From Kineosporiaceae bacterium (GTDB lineage: Bacteria; Actinomycetota; Actinomycetes; Actinomycetales; Kineosporiaceae): a DNA stretch of 64,000 nt. Shown piece by piece: positions 26,703 through 34,425 of this stretch. Made by a program: the position numbers and the translations under genes. The stretch spans positions 248,001 to 312,000 of the forward strand of contig JADJPO010000005.1 in NCBI GenBank assembly GCA_016713225.1, given 5' to 3'. The notes below the pieces were generated by a model, which ran no database searches, had not been told where the DNA came from, and worked only from the letters and a program-made list of their open reading frames with translations. How positions within the stretch are numbered: the stretch's first letter is position 1; each line of letters opens with the position of its first letter.

Positions 26703-27583
26703 CAGGTGACACCGAAGTCGTCGGCCAGGGCAGCCAGTCCTTTGACGTAGCCCTGCCCGAGGACCTTGAGCTTCCAGAACCTGCGGTCACGGTAGAGCCA
26801 GCCGAGTACCGCCGCGGTGTTGCGGCCGAGGTCGCCGACCAGATTCACCGATTGGGCCAGTACCGCGCTCCTGCTGTCGTCAACTGCGCGGATCCGACAC
26901 CCACGCAGTTGCCCCAGGTGGCGGTTGCGGCCTGCACTCGGGTCGATGATCAGGGCGAACACGATTCGCGAGACCTCGTCCGGCACCCGTTCGATGTCGA
27001 TCACGACCTGCTCCTGATCCGAACCCAGGGCATGTTCCAGGTCGCGGACCGAGAGCTGGTCGTCGAGCATCTGGTTGTGGAAGACGACGCTTCGCTGGGA
27101 TGTCACCCTTCCCGTTCCGTCGCAGAGCAGGGTGAGCGGGACGATGGCGTCGGACAAGGTGGCGTCACTGCCGGCGTCCCAGGCCAGGGAGATCACCAGC
27201 TGCGTCATGTGGGGGTTCTCTCGGGTGAGGGCGGCGTTGCCGCCCGAGGGCAGGTCACGCATCACAGGTCCAGGTCGCGGTGGGCATACCGATCCTCGAG
27301 AAAGCGGCCGTGCACCTAGGTGGCGGCGAACCAGACCGGAGACAAGGATCCGAGCCTCTGAGCCGGCGTCGTCCGCGAGCAACAGGTCCACCCGGTCGAG
27401 GAGCAGCATGGCCAGCACCGAGGCCCGCGGTGGGAGGACGTCACCGTGCATCTCCACGAGCCGGCGGGCCAACTCGGCGTCGTGGCGCAGCGCGGGTACA
27501 TCCAACGTCTCGCCGGGAGGCTGAGCCGGTGCCTCGCCCTCGGGTCCGATGATCCGGCGCAGCCGCCCGAGGATGCCGCTCAT
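26699..27583 (-). CDS. TerD-domain protein with extra N-terminal region
   Basis: One open frame of 294 aa. Residues 1-90 are helical and charged (MSGILGRLRRIIGPEGEAP, LARRLVEMHGDVLPPRASVLAMLLLDRVDLLLADD). Residues 126-294 are a divergent TerD domain (MTQLVISLAWDAGSD, VVFHNQMLDD, IRAVDDSRSAVLAQSVNLVGDLGRNTAAVLGWLYRDRRFWKLKVLGQGYVKGLAALADDFGVTW). The calcium loop is degenerate. The first ATG (27583) overlaps the previous stop (ATGA), supporting the long form. ATG 27208 would start a TerD-only product, but no good ribosome-binding site precedes it. Either a fusion, or two coupled products from one frame. Confidence 0.75.
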   Translation of the reverse strand: MSGILGRLRRIIGPEGEAPAQPPGETLDVPALRHDAELARRLVEMHGDVLPPRASVLAMLLLDRVDLLLADDAGSEARILVSGLVRRHLGARPLSRGSVCPPRPGPVMRDLPSGGNAALTRENPHMTQLVISLAWDAGSDATLSDAIVPLTLLCDGTGRVTSQRSVVFHNQMLDDQLSVRDLEHALGSDQEQVVIDIERVPDEVSRIVFALIIDPSAGRNRHLGQLRGCRIRAVDDSRSAVLAQSVNLVGDLGRNTAAVLGWLYRDRRFWKLKVLGQGYVKGLAALADDFGVTW

Positions 27584-27828
27584 CGAGGACCGTCCGGCAT
27601 CACTCCGGGGACGCTCTGGCGAGCACGACGCAACGCCTCAAGATCGCGCAACAGCGCGGCGAACGTGCGTCCCACGTCTTCCATGGTCGCATTCAGGCTC
27701 GCGGTGCGCAGCGCCGTCCGCAGCCCGGATTCGGCCGTGGCCAGCTCGGCGTTCACGGCGGTCGTGCCGAGGCGCAACGTCTCGCAGGCCAGCAACGTCT
27801 GAGCGAGGGCCGCTTGCTGCACGCGCAA
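27580..27828 (-). CDS. Small helical protein of the Ter cluster
   Basis: About 82 aa, almost entirely helical (LAQTLLACETLRLGTTAVNAELATAESGLRTAL, MEDVGRTFAALLRDLEALRRARQSV). The start is uncertain: TTG 27828 or GTG 27822 are the first usable codons after the preceding gene. Its stop overlaps the ATG of the TerD-domain gene, implying coupling. Not a recognised family. It could be a small helical adaptor. Confidence 0.5.
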   Translation of the reverse strand: MRVQQAALAQTLLACETLRLGTTAVNAELATAESGLRTALRTASLNATMEDVGRTFAALLRDLEALRRARQSVPGVMPDGPR

Positions 27829-27865
27829 TTCGAGCAGCCGATGTCGGACGCTCGACGCGGCGACA

Positions 27866-28369
27866 TCAGCGTCCGGTCAGTCGCTCGAACAACACCTCGC
27901 AGGCGACGATGTAGCGGGCCGTCGACTCTTGGACAGAGCCCAGCTCGGACGCCGCCACGTCGATCGCGGCGATGTCGCCCAGGGATGCGTCGCGCCATGC
28001 GGCGTGGGCGACTCCGAACCGCTCTTCGAGCCGACGCCACGAGGCCGCGTCGGGCGGGCGAGAGCTCGAGGCGGAGCGTCCGAGGCGTGACCACCATGGG
28101 GCGGGGCTGTGGGCGCTGGCCCGCCGTATCTCGGCCACGACGTCGAGGAAAGCCTGCTGGGCGCCGGCGGAGTTGGATGCGGACAAACGACGGGCCAGGG
28201 CGCTCACGGCCCGCGCCGAGGCCGCGACGGCTGTGTGTCCCAGGTGTTCGAGGCTGGCGAGCTCTTCGCTCGCTTCGGGCGAGTGCGGCGTGAGGGAGAG
28301 CAGCCGATCGGCCAAGGCCTGGGCTTGAGCCACCGCCCCAGGCTCGCGATTCAACGGTCCTCCTGGCAT
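27866..28369 (-). CDS. Helical protein heading the TerD/TerC block, unknown
   Basis: About 167 aa from ATG 28369 (MPGGPLNREPG). Mostly alpha-helical, with heptad-like stretches (VAQAQALADRLLSLTPHSPEASEELASLEHLG, AAIDVAASELGSVQESTARYIVACEVLFERL). No signal peptide or membrane segment, and no recognised motif. It is the first gene on the minus strand from the 236-bp divergent spacer shared with the plus-strand terD, so its promoter should lie in 28370-28605. Probably co-transcribed with the small helical protein 37 bp downstream. Confidence 0.6.
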   Translation of the reverse strand: MPGGPLNREPGAVAQAQALADRLLSLTPHSPEASEELASLEHLGHTAVAASARAVSALARRLSASNSAGAQQAFLDVVAEIRRASAHSPAPWWSRLGRSASSSRPPDAASWRRLEERFGVAHAAWRDASLGDIAAIDVAASELGSVQESTARYIVACEVLFERLTGR

Positions 28370-28518
28370 GTCCCGTCGGGTTCGGCATGTAGTCAACGCA
28401 GTATCGCAAGAGCAGGGCCTCTGCCGAGCCCACGTGATGTTCACCACACTCGGATGCTCGTGGTCCTCCGCGGCCGAATCGGCCCGAACAATGCGCGCCA
28501 CCTCTAGGCTGCTCATGG

Positions 28519-28535
28519 ACGTCGTCTGACGACGT
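28519..28535. promoter_or_regulatory. Interrupted palindrome in divergent Ter spacer
   Basis: ACGTCGT-CTG-ACGACGT is a perfect 7-bp inverted repeat with a 3-bp spacer, 71 bp upstream of the plus-strand terD start and 150 bp upstream of the minus-strand block start. Its position in a divergent promoter region fits a dimeric regulator's operator, possibly of the LuxR-type regulator encoded nearby. No convincing -35/-10 pair was identified. Confidence 0.45.
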
Positions 28536-28605
28536 TTGGGAGACATTCCTGGAGTTGTTTCAGCGACAATCAGCGAAAGAGCGCCGGTAAACAGGAGGAA
28601 ACGTC

Positions 28606-29181
28606 GTGTCGATCTCCCTTACCAAGGGTGGCAGCATCAGCCTGGCCAAAGAGGTACCTGGGCTTGCCCGGGTCGCTGCCGGTCTGGGCTGGGAGTCCCG
28701 CAGCACCTCGACCGCGGACCTGGATGCCTCGGTCATCGTCTGCGACGCCAACGGTCGATGCCTGAGCGAACAGTGGTTTGTCTTCTACGGCAACCTCAGG
28801 TCGCCCAACCTGGCTGTCGAGCACATGGGCGACGAACTCGTGGGCGGGGACGGGGCACAGGACGACGAAGAGATCCGGGTCGATCTGGGACTGCTGCCCG
28901 CCGAGGCACAGCGCCTCGTATTCGTCGTCTCGATCTACGACGCCGACGTTCGTCGACAGAACTTCGGCCAGGTGCAGCGTGCCTACATTCGTATGGTCGA
29001 CGCCGCGAGCAACCGTGAGATCTTCCGCTACGACCTCGCCGAGGACTACAGCACCGAGACCTCGATGGTGTTCGGCGAGCTCTACCGACTGAACGGCGAC
29101 TGGAAGTTCCGCGCCGTCGGGCAGGGCTACCAGGGGGGCCTCGCTGCGGTGATCAAGGACTACGGTCTCAACGCCAACTGA
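28606..29181 (+). CDS. terD: TerD-family stress protein, stand-alone plus-strand copy
   Basis: A 191-aa TerD/TerE protein from a GTG start preceded by CAGGAGG, an excellent ribosome-binding site. It has MSISLTKGGSISLAKEVPGLARVAAGLGWES, DLDASVIVCDANG, a shortened acidic loop (EHMGDELVGGDGAQDDEEI), FGQVQRAYIRMVDAASN and the C-terminal ELYRLNGDWKFRAVGQGYQGGLAAVIKDYGLN. It is the only Ter gene on the plus strand. It is transcribed divergently from the TerD/TerC block and convergently with the HAD gene. Calcium binding is likely but the HTGDN part of the loop is altered. Confidence 0.94.
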   Translation: MSISLTKGGSISLAKEVPGLARVAAGLGWESRSTSTADLDASVIVCDANGRCLSEQWFVFYGNLRSPNLAVEHMGDELVGGDGAQDDEEIRVDLGLLPAEAQRLVFVVSIYDADVRRQNFGQVQRAYIRMVDAASNREIFRYDLAEDYSTETSMVFGELYRLNGDWKFRAVGQGYQGGLAAVIKDYGLNAN

Positions 29182-29210
29182 CCCGTACCGGCCTGACCCG
29201 GACGACTCGT

Positions 29211-29999
29211 TCATCCGGTTGTTCGATCGGCGAACCATGCCATGATCTCGGCGCCTCCGGCCGGCCCGGATGCGGCGGTGACGGCCCAGCCGGCCGGCGC
29301 CGTGCGCTCGGTGGTCAGATGTTCCCGGTGGAGCAGGGAGCCGGCCGGTGAGCGGCTCTCGTGCGCCCGACTCAGCAGCCCCAGGTCCAACCCGGAGTCG
29401 CCGGCTGCCCGAAATGCCTCGACCCCCAAGCGCTGTGCGGCCCGATCCCACAGTTCGCCCTTGTCGACCACCAGTGGCAGCAGCGTTGCCCGTCGTCCCT
29501 CGGGGCTCAGCCGCCATCCTCGATCGGCGATCAGTCGGGAGGCCTGGTCAACCCAGTCGCTCAGGTCGCCTGTGGCGACGGAAATCTGGGCGAAGCGATC
29601 CGATCGCAGCTGGCAGACGGGACTGCGCAGGTGTGCCAGGGCGACGTCCAACAGGTCGAGCACTTCGGCCAGGGGCGCACTGGTCGCTGCCACTTCGGCA
29701 TCGACCATGGCTGTCCAGTCAGGGTCGGGTTCCCGACCGGCGGGCAGGAACCGCCAGCCATTGTCGACCAGTGCAGGCGGTGACCCCGGCAGCTGCATCC
29801 GGGTGTATTGGACGATGGTGCGGGTGGTGACGACCGCGAGACATCCCTCGTCGGTGAGCGATTCGAACGCCTCTGCCGCGCGCCGGTCGAGGACGCCGAT
29901 GCGCCCGTTGGGGTAGCGGTCGACCACCACCTGGCCGGGCTCGGCCTGGGCCGCGGTGAACACCAACGTGCCGTCGAGGTCGGTGACGGCGTCGATCAC
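29211..29999 (-). CDS. HAD-superfamily phosphatase of the Ter biosynthetic module
   Basis: A 262-aa HAD hydrolase. Motif I is VTDLDGTLVFT (residues 5-15, with the two catalytic Asp residues), motif II is around LAVVTTRT, a conserved Lys follows in VDKGELWDRAAQRLG, and the acidic motif IV region is AAGDSGLDLGLLSRAHES. The layout matches the Cof/sucrose-phosphatase-like subgroup. Start ATG 29999 overlaps the stop of the StiP-family gene (ATGA), so the two are coupled. In known Ter clusters a HAD phosphatase occurs with the StiP/PRTase proteins and probably dephosphorylates the nucleotide-like intermediate. Confidence 0.85.
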   Translation of the reverse strand: MIDAVTDLDGTLVFTAAQAEPGQVVVDRYPNGRIGVLDRRAAEAFESLTDEGCLAVVTTRTIVQYTRMQLPGSPPALVDNGWRFLPAGREPDPDWTAMVDAEVAATSAPLAEVLDLLDVALAHLRSPVCQLRSDRFAQISVATGDLSDWVDQASRLIADRGWRLSPEGRRATLLPLVVDKGELWDRAAQRLGVEAFRAAGDSGLDLGLLSRAHESRSPAGSLLHREHLTTERTAPAGWAVTAASGPAGGAEIMAWFADRTTG

Positions 30000-31123
30000 C
30001 CGCGGACCTGGGCAATGAGACCGACGGCGGCGTACGGCAAGTGCTCATCGACGGTGACGTGCACCCCGAGGGTGTCCGCGAGTCGCCGCAGGTGCCTGAC
30101 CCGTGGGTCATCGATCGAGCGCAGCAGCACCTCGTGTGGTGATCGGCGCAGCAGCACCCGAGTGGTCTCGCCGATGCCAGGCTTGATCAGGTTCAGGTCG
30201 GTCATCCCCCTTCGCTCGGCGATCCGGGTCACGGCCTCCCAGCCCCGCCAGTCCGGCGCCGGACCGAGCTGCTCGGCCCGGCGCCCGACGACAACGTGCG
30301 CGAGCTGGGTCGTGACCGCATCCAGGAAGAACGTGCTCTGGTCATGGTGGGTCAGCTCCCGGTAGAACTTGGCGCCGTGAAACTGCCCTGGGCCGAGCGA
30401 GGCGTTGTGGACCGTGCGCGAGACGAGTCCACTGACGGTGGCGTTCAGACAGGCCGAGGGGATCAGGATGTCGTCCGTGGTGCCGTGTAGCGCTGTGCAT
30501 CGACCCGGGTCGGCGACGACGGCGAGCTGAGGGTCGAGCGAGCCGGTGGCGCCGGGCCGGGCGTTCGCCTCGCGGACCGAAGTGGCCAATTGGCGTGTGA
30601 TGGCCCCTTTGCCGGTCCACCCATCGACGAACACGATGTCGTCGAGGCGATGGTTCGCCGCGAGCCACCGCAGCGCGACCGGGTCGAGACCCTTGTCCCG
30701 AATGATCGACATGGTCAGGTGCGGGACGTCCAACCCGTGTCGGATGCGGAACCAACGTCGCGCCAGGATGCCGAGCGGGGTTCCTGCCCGGGCCAGGCTG
30801 ACCAGGACCGGTTGTGATGTTCGGTGGGCCAGGATGCGATCCCCCAGGATGCCCACGGCTTCGGCGACACCGGGCGCCCACGCAGTCGTCAACTCTCGAA
30901 AGAGCACGACATAGTCCTGGTCCGGTCTGAACTCCACGGGCAAGGACTCCGAGTAGTGTGCCCGCCCGGACTGGATGGCTCGTTCCCGATCGCGCTGGGG
31001 CGCCTCCAGGGCCACCGCGCTCAGGTCGGTGAGCAGCCAGCGCACGTCGCTGGCGGCGTAGGACCCGAAAGCGGGACCGACGAGGGGGTCGGGGAGCAGC
31101 AGGGAGCCGGGCCGAGTGGGCAT
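29996..31123 (-). CDS. StiP / PELOTA-fused phosphoribosyltransferase family protein
   Basis: A 375-aa protein. The N-terminal part carries the family-typical YAASDVRWLLTDLS, followed by a PRTase-like core (PVLVSLARAGTPLGILARRWF, then VFVDGWTGKGAITRQLA, which occupies the PRPP-loop position). C-terminal residues from about 315 (LLRRSPHEVLLRSIDDPRVRHLRRLADTLGVHVTVD, LPYAAVGLIAQV) match the PELOTA-like RNA-binding domain. Such proteins are often annotated 'cysteine protease StiP'; the PRTase interpretation comes from comparative work on Ter systems. It lies 9 bp after the response-regulator gene and is coupled to the HAD gene. Confidence 0.8.
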   Translation of the reverse strand: MPTRPGSLLLPDPLVGPAFGSYAASDVRWLLTDLSAVALEAPQRDRERAIQSGRAHYSESLPVEFRPDQDYVVLFRELTTAWAPGVAEAVGILGDRILAHRTSQPVLVSLARAGTPLGILARRWFRIRHGLDVPHLTMSIIRDKGLDPVALRWLAANHRLDDIVFVDGWTGKGAITRQLATSVREANARPGATGSLDPQLAVVADPGRCTALHGTTDDILIPSACLNATVSGLVSRTVHNASLGPGQFHGAKFYRELTHHDQSTFFLDAVTTQLAHVVVGRRAEQLGPAPDWRGWEAVTRIAERRGMTDLNLIKPGIGETTRVLLRRSPHEVLLRSIDDPRVRHLRRLADTLGVHVTVDEHLPYAAVGLIAQVRG

Positions 31124-31132
31124 CTCTGCCGC

Positions 31133-31846
31133 TCAGCCCTCGTCACCGTTGCGGTGGCCATCGTCGGCGCCGGCCTGGACCTCCATGTCACGCAGTTCGT
31201 CCAGCGTGATCAGACCGTCCTCCAGCGCCCGGGCGATCAGCGAGCTCTTGGTCTTGGCCGGGCGCCCCACCAGGGCATAGCGCAATCGGGCTCGGTCGAC
31301 GTACGTGCACACGGTGCGCGGTGACACGTTCAGTTGCTTGGCTGCCTTGGTCTTCGAGGACGAGCCGAACCAGGCCCGGAGCGCGGCCACCTCTCGGTCG
31401 GTGAGTTTGGGACGTGAGGGGTCGTCGTCCACCGCGAGGGCTCCACCCAGCGAGGGTGGCGTGGTGGCTCTGTCCTGGGCGGCGCGTCGAACGGCCTCGA
31501 CCAGGAAGTCGCGTCCTTCGGCCTTGGTCACGTAGGCCATGGCTCCGAGCCGAATACACGCCACGGCGATGTCGTCGCGGGTGTGCTGAGTGAAGACGAC
31601 CACCCGTCGGTCCTTGTCGACGAGCTGGCGAAGTGGAGCGAGGTCGGGGGTACCGTCGACGACGGCGGGACCGTTCAGGGAGAGGTCGAGGATGACCACA
31701 TCGGCCGCCGCCCCGGGGCCGGTCCACGCCACTCCCAGTCGGGCTGACCATCCGACGAACTCGATGGGCGGTTCGGCCTCTTGGCACCACAACCGAACCC
31801 CGGCCGCCACGACGTCGTGGTCGTCGACCATCACCGTCGTGATCAC
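31133..31846 (-). CDS. LuxR/NarL-type response regulator
   Basis: About 237 aa from GTG 31846, where GTGA overlaps the upstream kinase-like gene's stop. Receiver domain: TTVMVDDHDVVAAGV (acidic pair), DVVILDLSLNG (phospho-acceptor Asp), VVVFTQHT and AYVTKAEG (switch Thr and Lys) are all present. The C-terminal part KLTDREVAALRAWFGSSSKTKAAKQLNVSPRTVCTYVDRARLRYA is a LuxR-type helix-turn-helix, followed by an acidic tail. It probably activates the StiP-HAD pair immediately downstream and perhaps the other Ter promoters. Cognate kinase: the sensor two genes upstream. Confidence 0.88.
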   Translation of the reverse strand: MITTVMVDDHDVVAAGVRLWCQEAEPPIEFVGWSARLGVAWTGPGAAADVVILDLSLNGPAVVDGTPDLAPLRQLVDKDRRVVVFTQHTRDDIAVACIRLGAMAYVTKAEGRDFLVEAVRRAAQDRATTPPSLGGALAVDDDPSRPKLTDREVAALRAWFGSSSKTKAAKQLNVSPRTVCTYVDRARLRYALVGRPAKTKSSLIARALEDGLITLDELRDMEVQAGADDGHRNGDEG

Positions 31847-33030
31847 GCGATCGTCCACCGGGCCTCCACCCACGTCTCGCCACCTTCGTCGTCGCCCTCG
31901 TCATTGTCGCCGTCGACGACGAACAGCTGCACCCGATCATGGCGGGCGAAGCGGGCAGCTCGCAGGTCGAGCTCAGTGGCGTCGGCCACGACGCCGACGG
32001 CCAGCTCCGCGTGAGTGCCCAGCACCGTGACCCTCGCACGCGTGTGTGCCGCCGTGAGCGCTGCCAGCGGCGCATCGAGCAGTGCCCGGCGTACCTCGAC
32101 AGGTGGTTGTGACCAGGTGCCCAGGGTCTGAACCGTCACCTCGACACCGTGCCGCTCGGCGACGTCGGCGCCCTGGCGTAGTTCGTGCATCAACGGATCC
32201 GCAGAGACGTCGGTCTCGGCGAACAAACGACGCATCCGGGCAGCTTCGATCCGGCAGGCCCGCTGCGGCCGTTCGTCGAACGGGTCGAGTGTGCCATTGG
32301 CCAGACCACGGAGCAGAGGTGCAGCGGATTCGTAGAGCCCAGCGAAGCGGCACTGGCGTTGTGCGTGTAACTCTTCCGAGGCTGCCTCGGCCGTCCTGAT
32401 TTGTTCGGCCTGCCAGGCAGCGGCGTGGGCGCGCTGCCCGACCGAGCGCATGAGGCTGCCGGCGATGGCCATGGCGAGCGGGTAACCCAATGCACCCATC
32501 GACCCGCAGAGCAGATCGAGCAGCGAATCGCGCGGCGCCGGCGATCGAGTGGCCACGATCATGATGGAGAACACCTCGTGGGCGCCGAGCAGCAACAGCA
32601 GGGATCTCGGACGCTTGAGGCACAGGATGACGAATACCCAGCCCAGGGTGCCGAAGGTCCAGTCCCCGGCAGTGGCCACCATGCCGGGCGGCATCGCGGC
32701 CTGCGCCACGCATGAGGCCACGAGCGCCATCGCCCCGGCCGAGCCGCTGAGCCGACCCCAGCTGCGGTGGCGCAGGATCAGCCACCATTCTCGATAGATG
32801 ACCGTGCTGATGGCCGACCAACACGCCACTTGGACCCAAGAGCCGACCCTGCCCTGATAGTCGGACCAATGTCGCACCATCCCGCCGGGAATCAGGACAA
32901 CGGTGGTGGCGATCAGCAGGGAAGCCCAGCGCAGGCCGCGGACCAACCGGTGGCGGGTCTGTGCCAGGCCGGCGGGATCGGCGACGGCAGGGTCGAGGAA
33001 CAGGTCCCCGGCGAAGGGTGTGGCGCTCAT
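31843..33030 (-). CDS. Degenerate sensor-kinase-like membrane protein
   Basis: About 395 aa from ATG 33030, overlapping the upstream kinase stop. About five or six membrane segments lie between residues 30 and 200 (WASLLIATTVVLIPGGMV, VACWSAISTVIYREWWLI and others). A helical region follows (EASEELHAQRQCRFAGLYESAAPLLRGLANG) where a DesK/NarX-type kinase would have its H-box. The histidine is absent (LYES instead of LHDT-like). The following ATPase-like region (LLDAPLAALTAAHTRARVTVLG) lacks the N-box Asn and the G-boxes. I therefore infer a pseudokinase, perhaps a modulator of the neighbouring kinase. It lies between a true kinase gene and its regulator, with overlaps at both ends. Confidence 0.75.
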   Translation of the reverse strand: MSATPFAGDLFLDPAVADPAGLAQTRHRLVRGLRWASLLIATTVVLIPGGMVRHWSDYQGRVGSWVQVACWSAISTVIYREWWLILRHRSWGRLSGSAGAMALVASCVAQAAMPPGMVATAGDWTFGTLGWVFVILCLKRPRSLLLLLGAHEVFSIMIVATRSPAPRDSLLDLLCGSMGALGYPLAMAIAGSLMRSVGQRAHAAAWQAEQIRTAEAASEELHAQRQCRFAGLYESAAPLLRGLANGTLDPFDERPQRACRIEAARMRRLFAETDVSADPLMHELRQGADVAERHGVEVTVQTLGTWSQPPVEVRRALLDAPLAALTAAHTRARVTVLGTHAELAVGVVADATELDLRAARFARHDRVQLFVVDGDNDEGDDEGGETWVEARWTIA

Positions 33031-34280
33031 GCGGGCCATGTCAAGGTGACCCGGGTGCCCTCGCCCGGTGTAGAGGCCACGTGGGTAGAACCGCCGATGG
33101 CTGTCATCCTGCCTTCGATCGACCCGGTGAGGCCGCGCCGGGTGGGCGGCACCGTCGACCGGGTGAAGCCGACTCCGTCGTCTTGGATGACCACGTGCAC
33201 CTGATGCGCCGCCACGTCCGACAGATAACCGAAATCTATTCGGGCCGAACGGGTTCCCGCATGACGTAACACGTTGAGCAGGGCCTCTCCGGCTGCATCG
33301 GCGAGCGTGTGAGCGGGCAGTGCAGCGAGCGGCAGATGGTGCGGACCTCTCAGCTGGACGTCGAGACCGCTCACCTCCAGCACCTGGCGGAGCAGCGCAG
33401 CCAGGTCGCCCTGAGGCGGGAGCCGCCGCTCGTGCAAGGCTTCGAGGACGGCAAGGTCTCGCGCGGCGCGCTGGGGCAGGACCTCTTGGATCGCCGCCGC
33501 CGCGCCAACCCCCACCATGAGAAGTGTCGAGGCAGCCGTGTCGTGCAACGCCGCGTTGATCGCCTGCTGATCCGCCCGAACCTGTTCGGCGACGGTGCGG
33601 TTGCGGAAGGCATCCTGGGTCGCAGTGAGGGCGGAGTCGGCGTTGCCGGCGGCCCAACTGAGCGAAAGCCACAGGATGCGCGCGAGCACGCCGACAATGA
33701 TCGTCCAACCGGCTGTCACCAGACCGTCCGAGACGGAGGCGGCGGGCAGGCCCCACGCGGTCCCGATGGTCGCCGAGGCGCCGACCGCGATCGTTGCGGC
33801 ACCGGCGGGTTGCCAGCGTTCGGAGAATTGGTAGCCGACGCACGCGAAGGTCTGGAAGGGTACAGCCCAGGACTTGCCGCTCTGGAGCCACTCCGGTGCC
33901 ACCAGAACAGGAATCGCCAGGCCGAGAGCGCTCAGCAGGCAAGCGTCAACACCAGTTGCCCACGTGGGGGCAGATCGGTACAGAAGCAGCATGTAGCCGA
34001 TAGTCCAGACGGTCAGGACAACCCAGGTTGCGGCGACTCGCTGGTGCATCACCGGGTTCGAGGCGCTGACGAGGGCGGCGACAGCGGTGACGGGCAGGGT
34101 GAGCAGGCGGATCCCGATCGTGTACCGGCGTCCGACGACATCCAGCTCCGCGGCGACGGATCCGGTCCTCGCTCGGGGGCGAGAACGCATGGCAGGCAGC
34201 AGGGCACGCAGGAACGAGGGCATGGCCGACTCGTTCACGACGCCCTCTGCGGACCTGTCCATCGTGCACTCCCGAACCAT
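33027..34280 (-). CDS. Sensor histidine kinase, DesK/NarL-partner type
   Basis: A 417-aa kinase. About five or six membrane segments lie between residues 50 and 220. The dimerisation helix follows with the phospho-acceptor NAALHDTAASTLLMVG. The HATPase domain has EALLNVLRHAG (N-box), VIQDDGVGF (G1), RRGLTGSIEGRM (G2) and STPGEGTRVTLTW. It should sense an envelope or membrane signal and phosphorylate the LuxR-type regulator encoded two genes downstream. First gene of the kinase-pseudokinase-regulator-StiP-HAD run; its promoter should lie in the 145-bp spacer shared with the divergent cutinase gene. Alternative starts exist at the later Met codons (34262 and after). Confidence 0.88.
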   Translation of the reverse strand: MVRECTMDRSAEGVVNESAMPSFLRALLPAMRSRPRARTGSVAAELDVVGRRYTIGIRLLTLPVTAVAALVSASNPVMHQRVAATWVVLTVWTIGYMLLLYRSAPTWATGVDACLLSALGLAIPVLVAPEWLQSGKSWAVPFQTFACVGYQFSERWQPAGAATIAVGASATIGTAWGLPAASVSDGLVTAGWTIIVGVLARILWLSLSWAAGNADSALTATQDAFRNRTVAEQVRADQQAINAALHDTAASTLLMVGVGAAAAIQEVLPQRAARDLAVLEALHERRLPPQGDLAALLRQVLEVSGLDVQLRGPHHLPLAALPAHTLADAAGEALLNVLRHAGTRSARIDFGYLSDVAAHQVHVVIQDDGVGFTRSTVPPTRRGLTGSIEGRMTAIGGSTHVASTPGEGTRVTLTWPA

Positions 34281-34425
34281 CGGTGCCGCCGGTGTGCGGT
34301 TGCGCCACCGATCCTCACGCTATCTGTCCGATCTCGACGGATTGAGGGTCGATCGACGGACACGGAGCGTGGTTCGGAACAGATGAGATGAGCCAGGCGT
34401 CGCCGGGACGCCGCGATCGGTCCGA

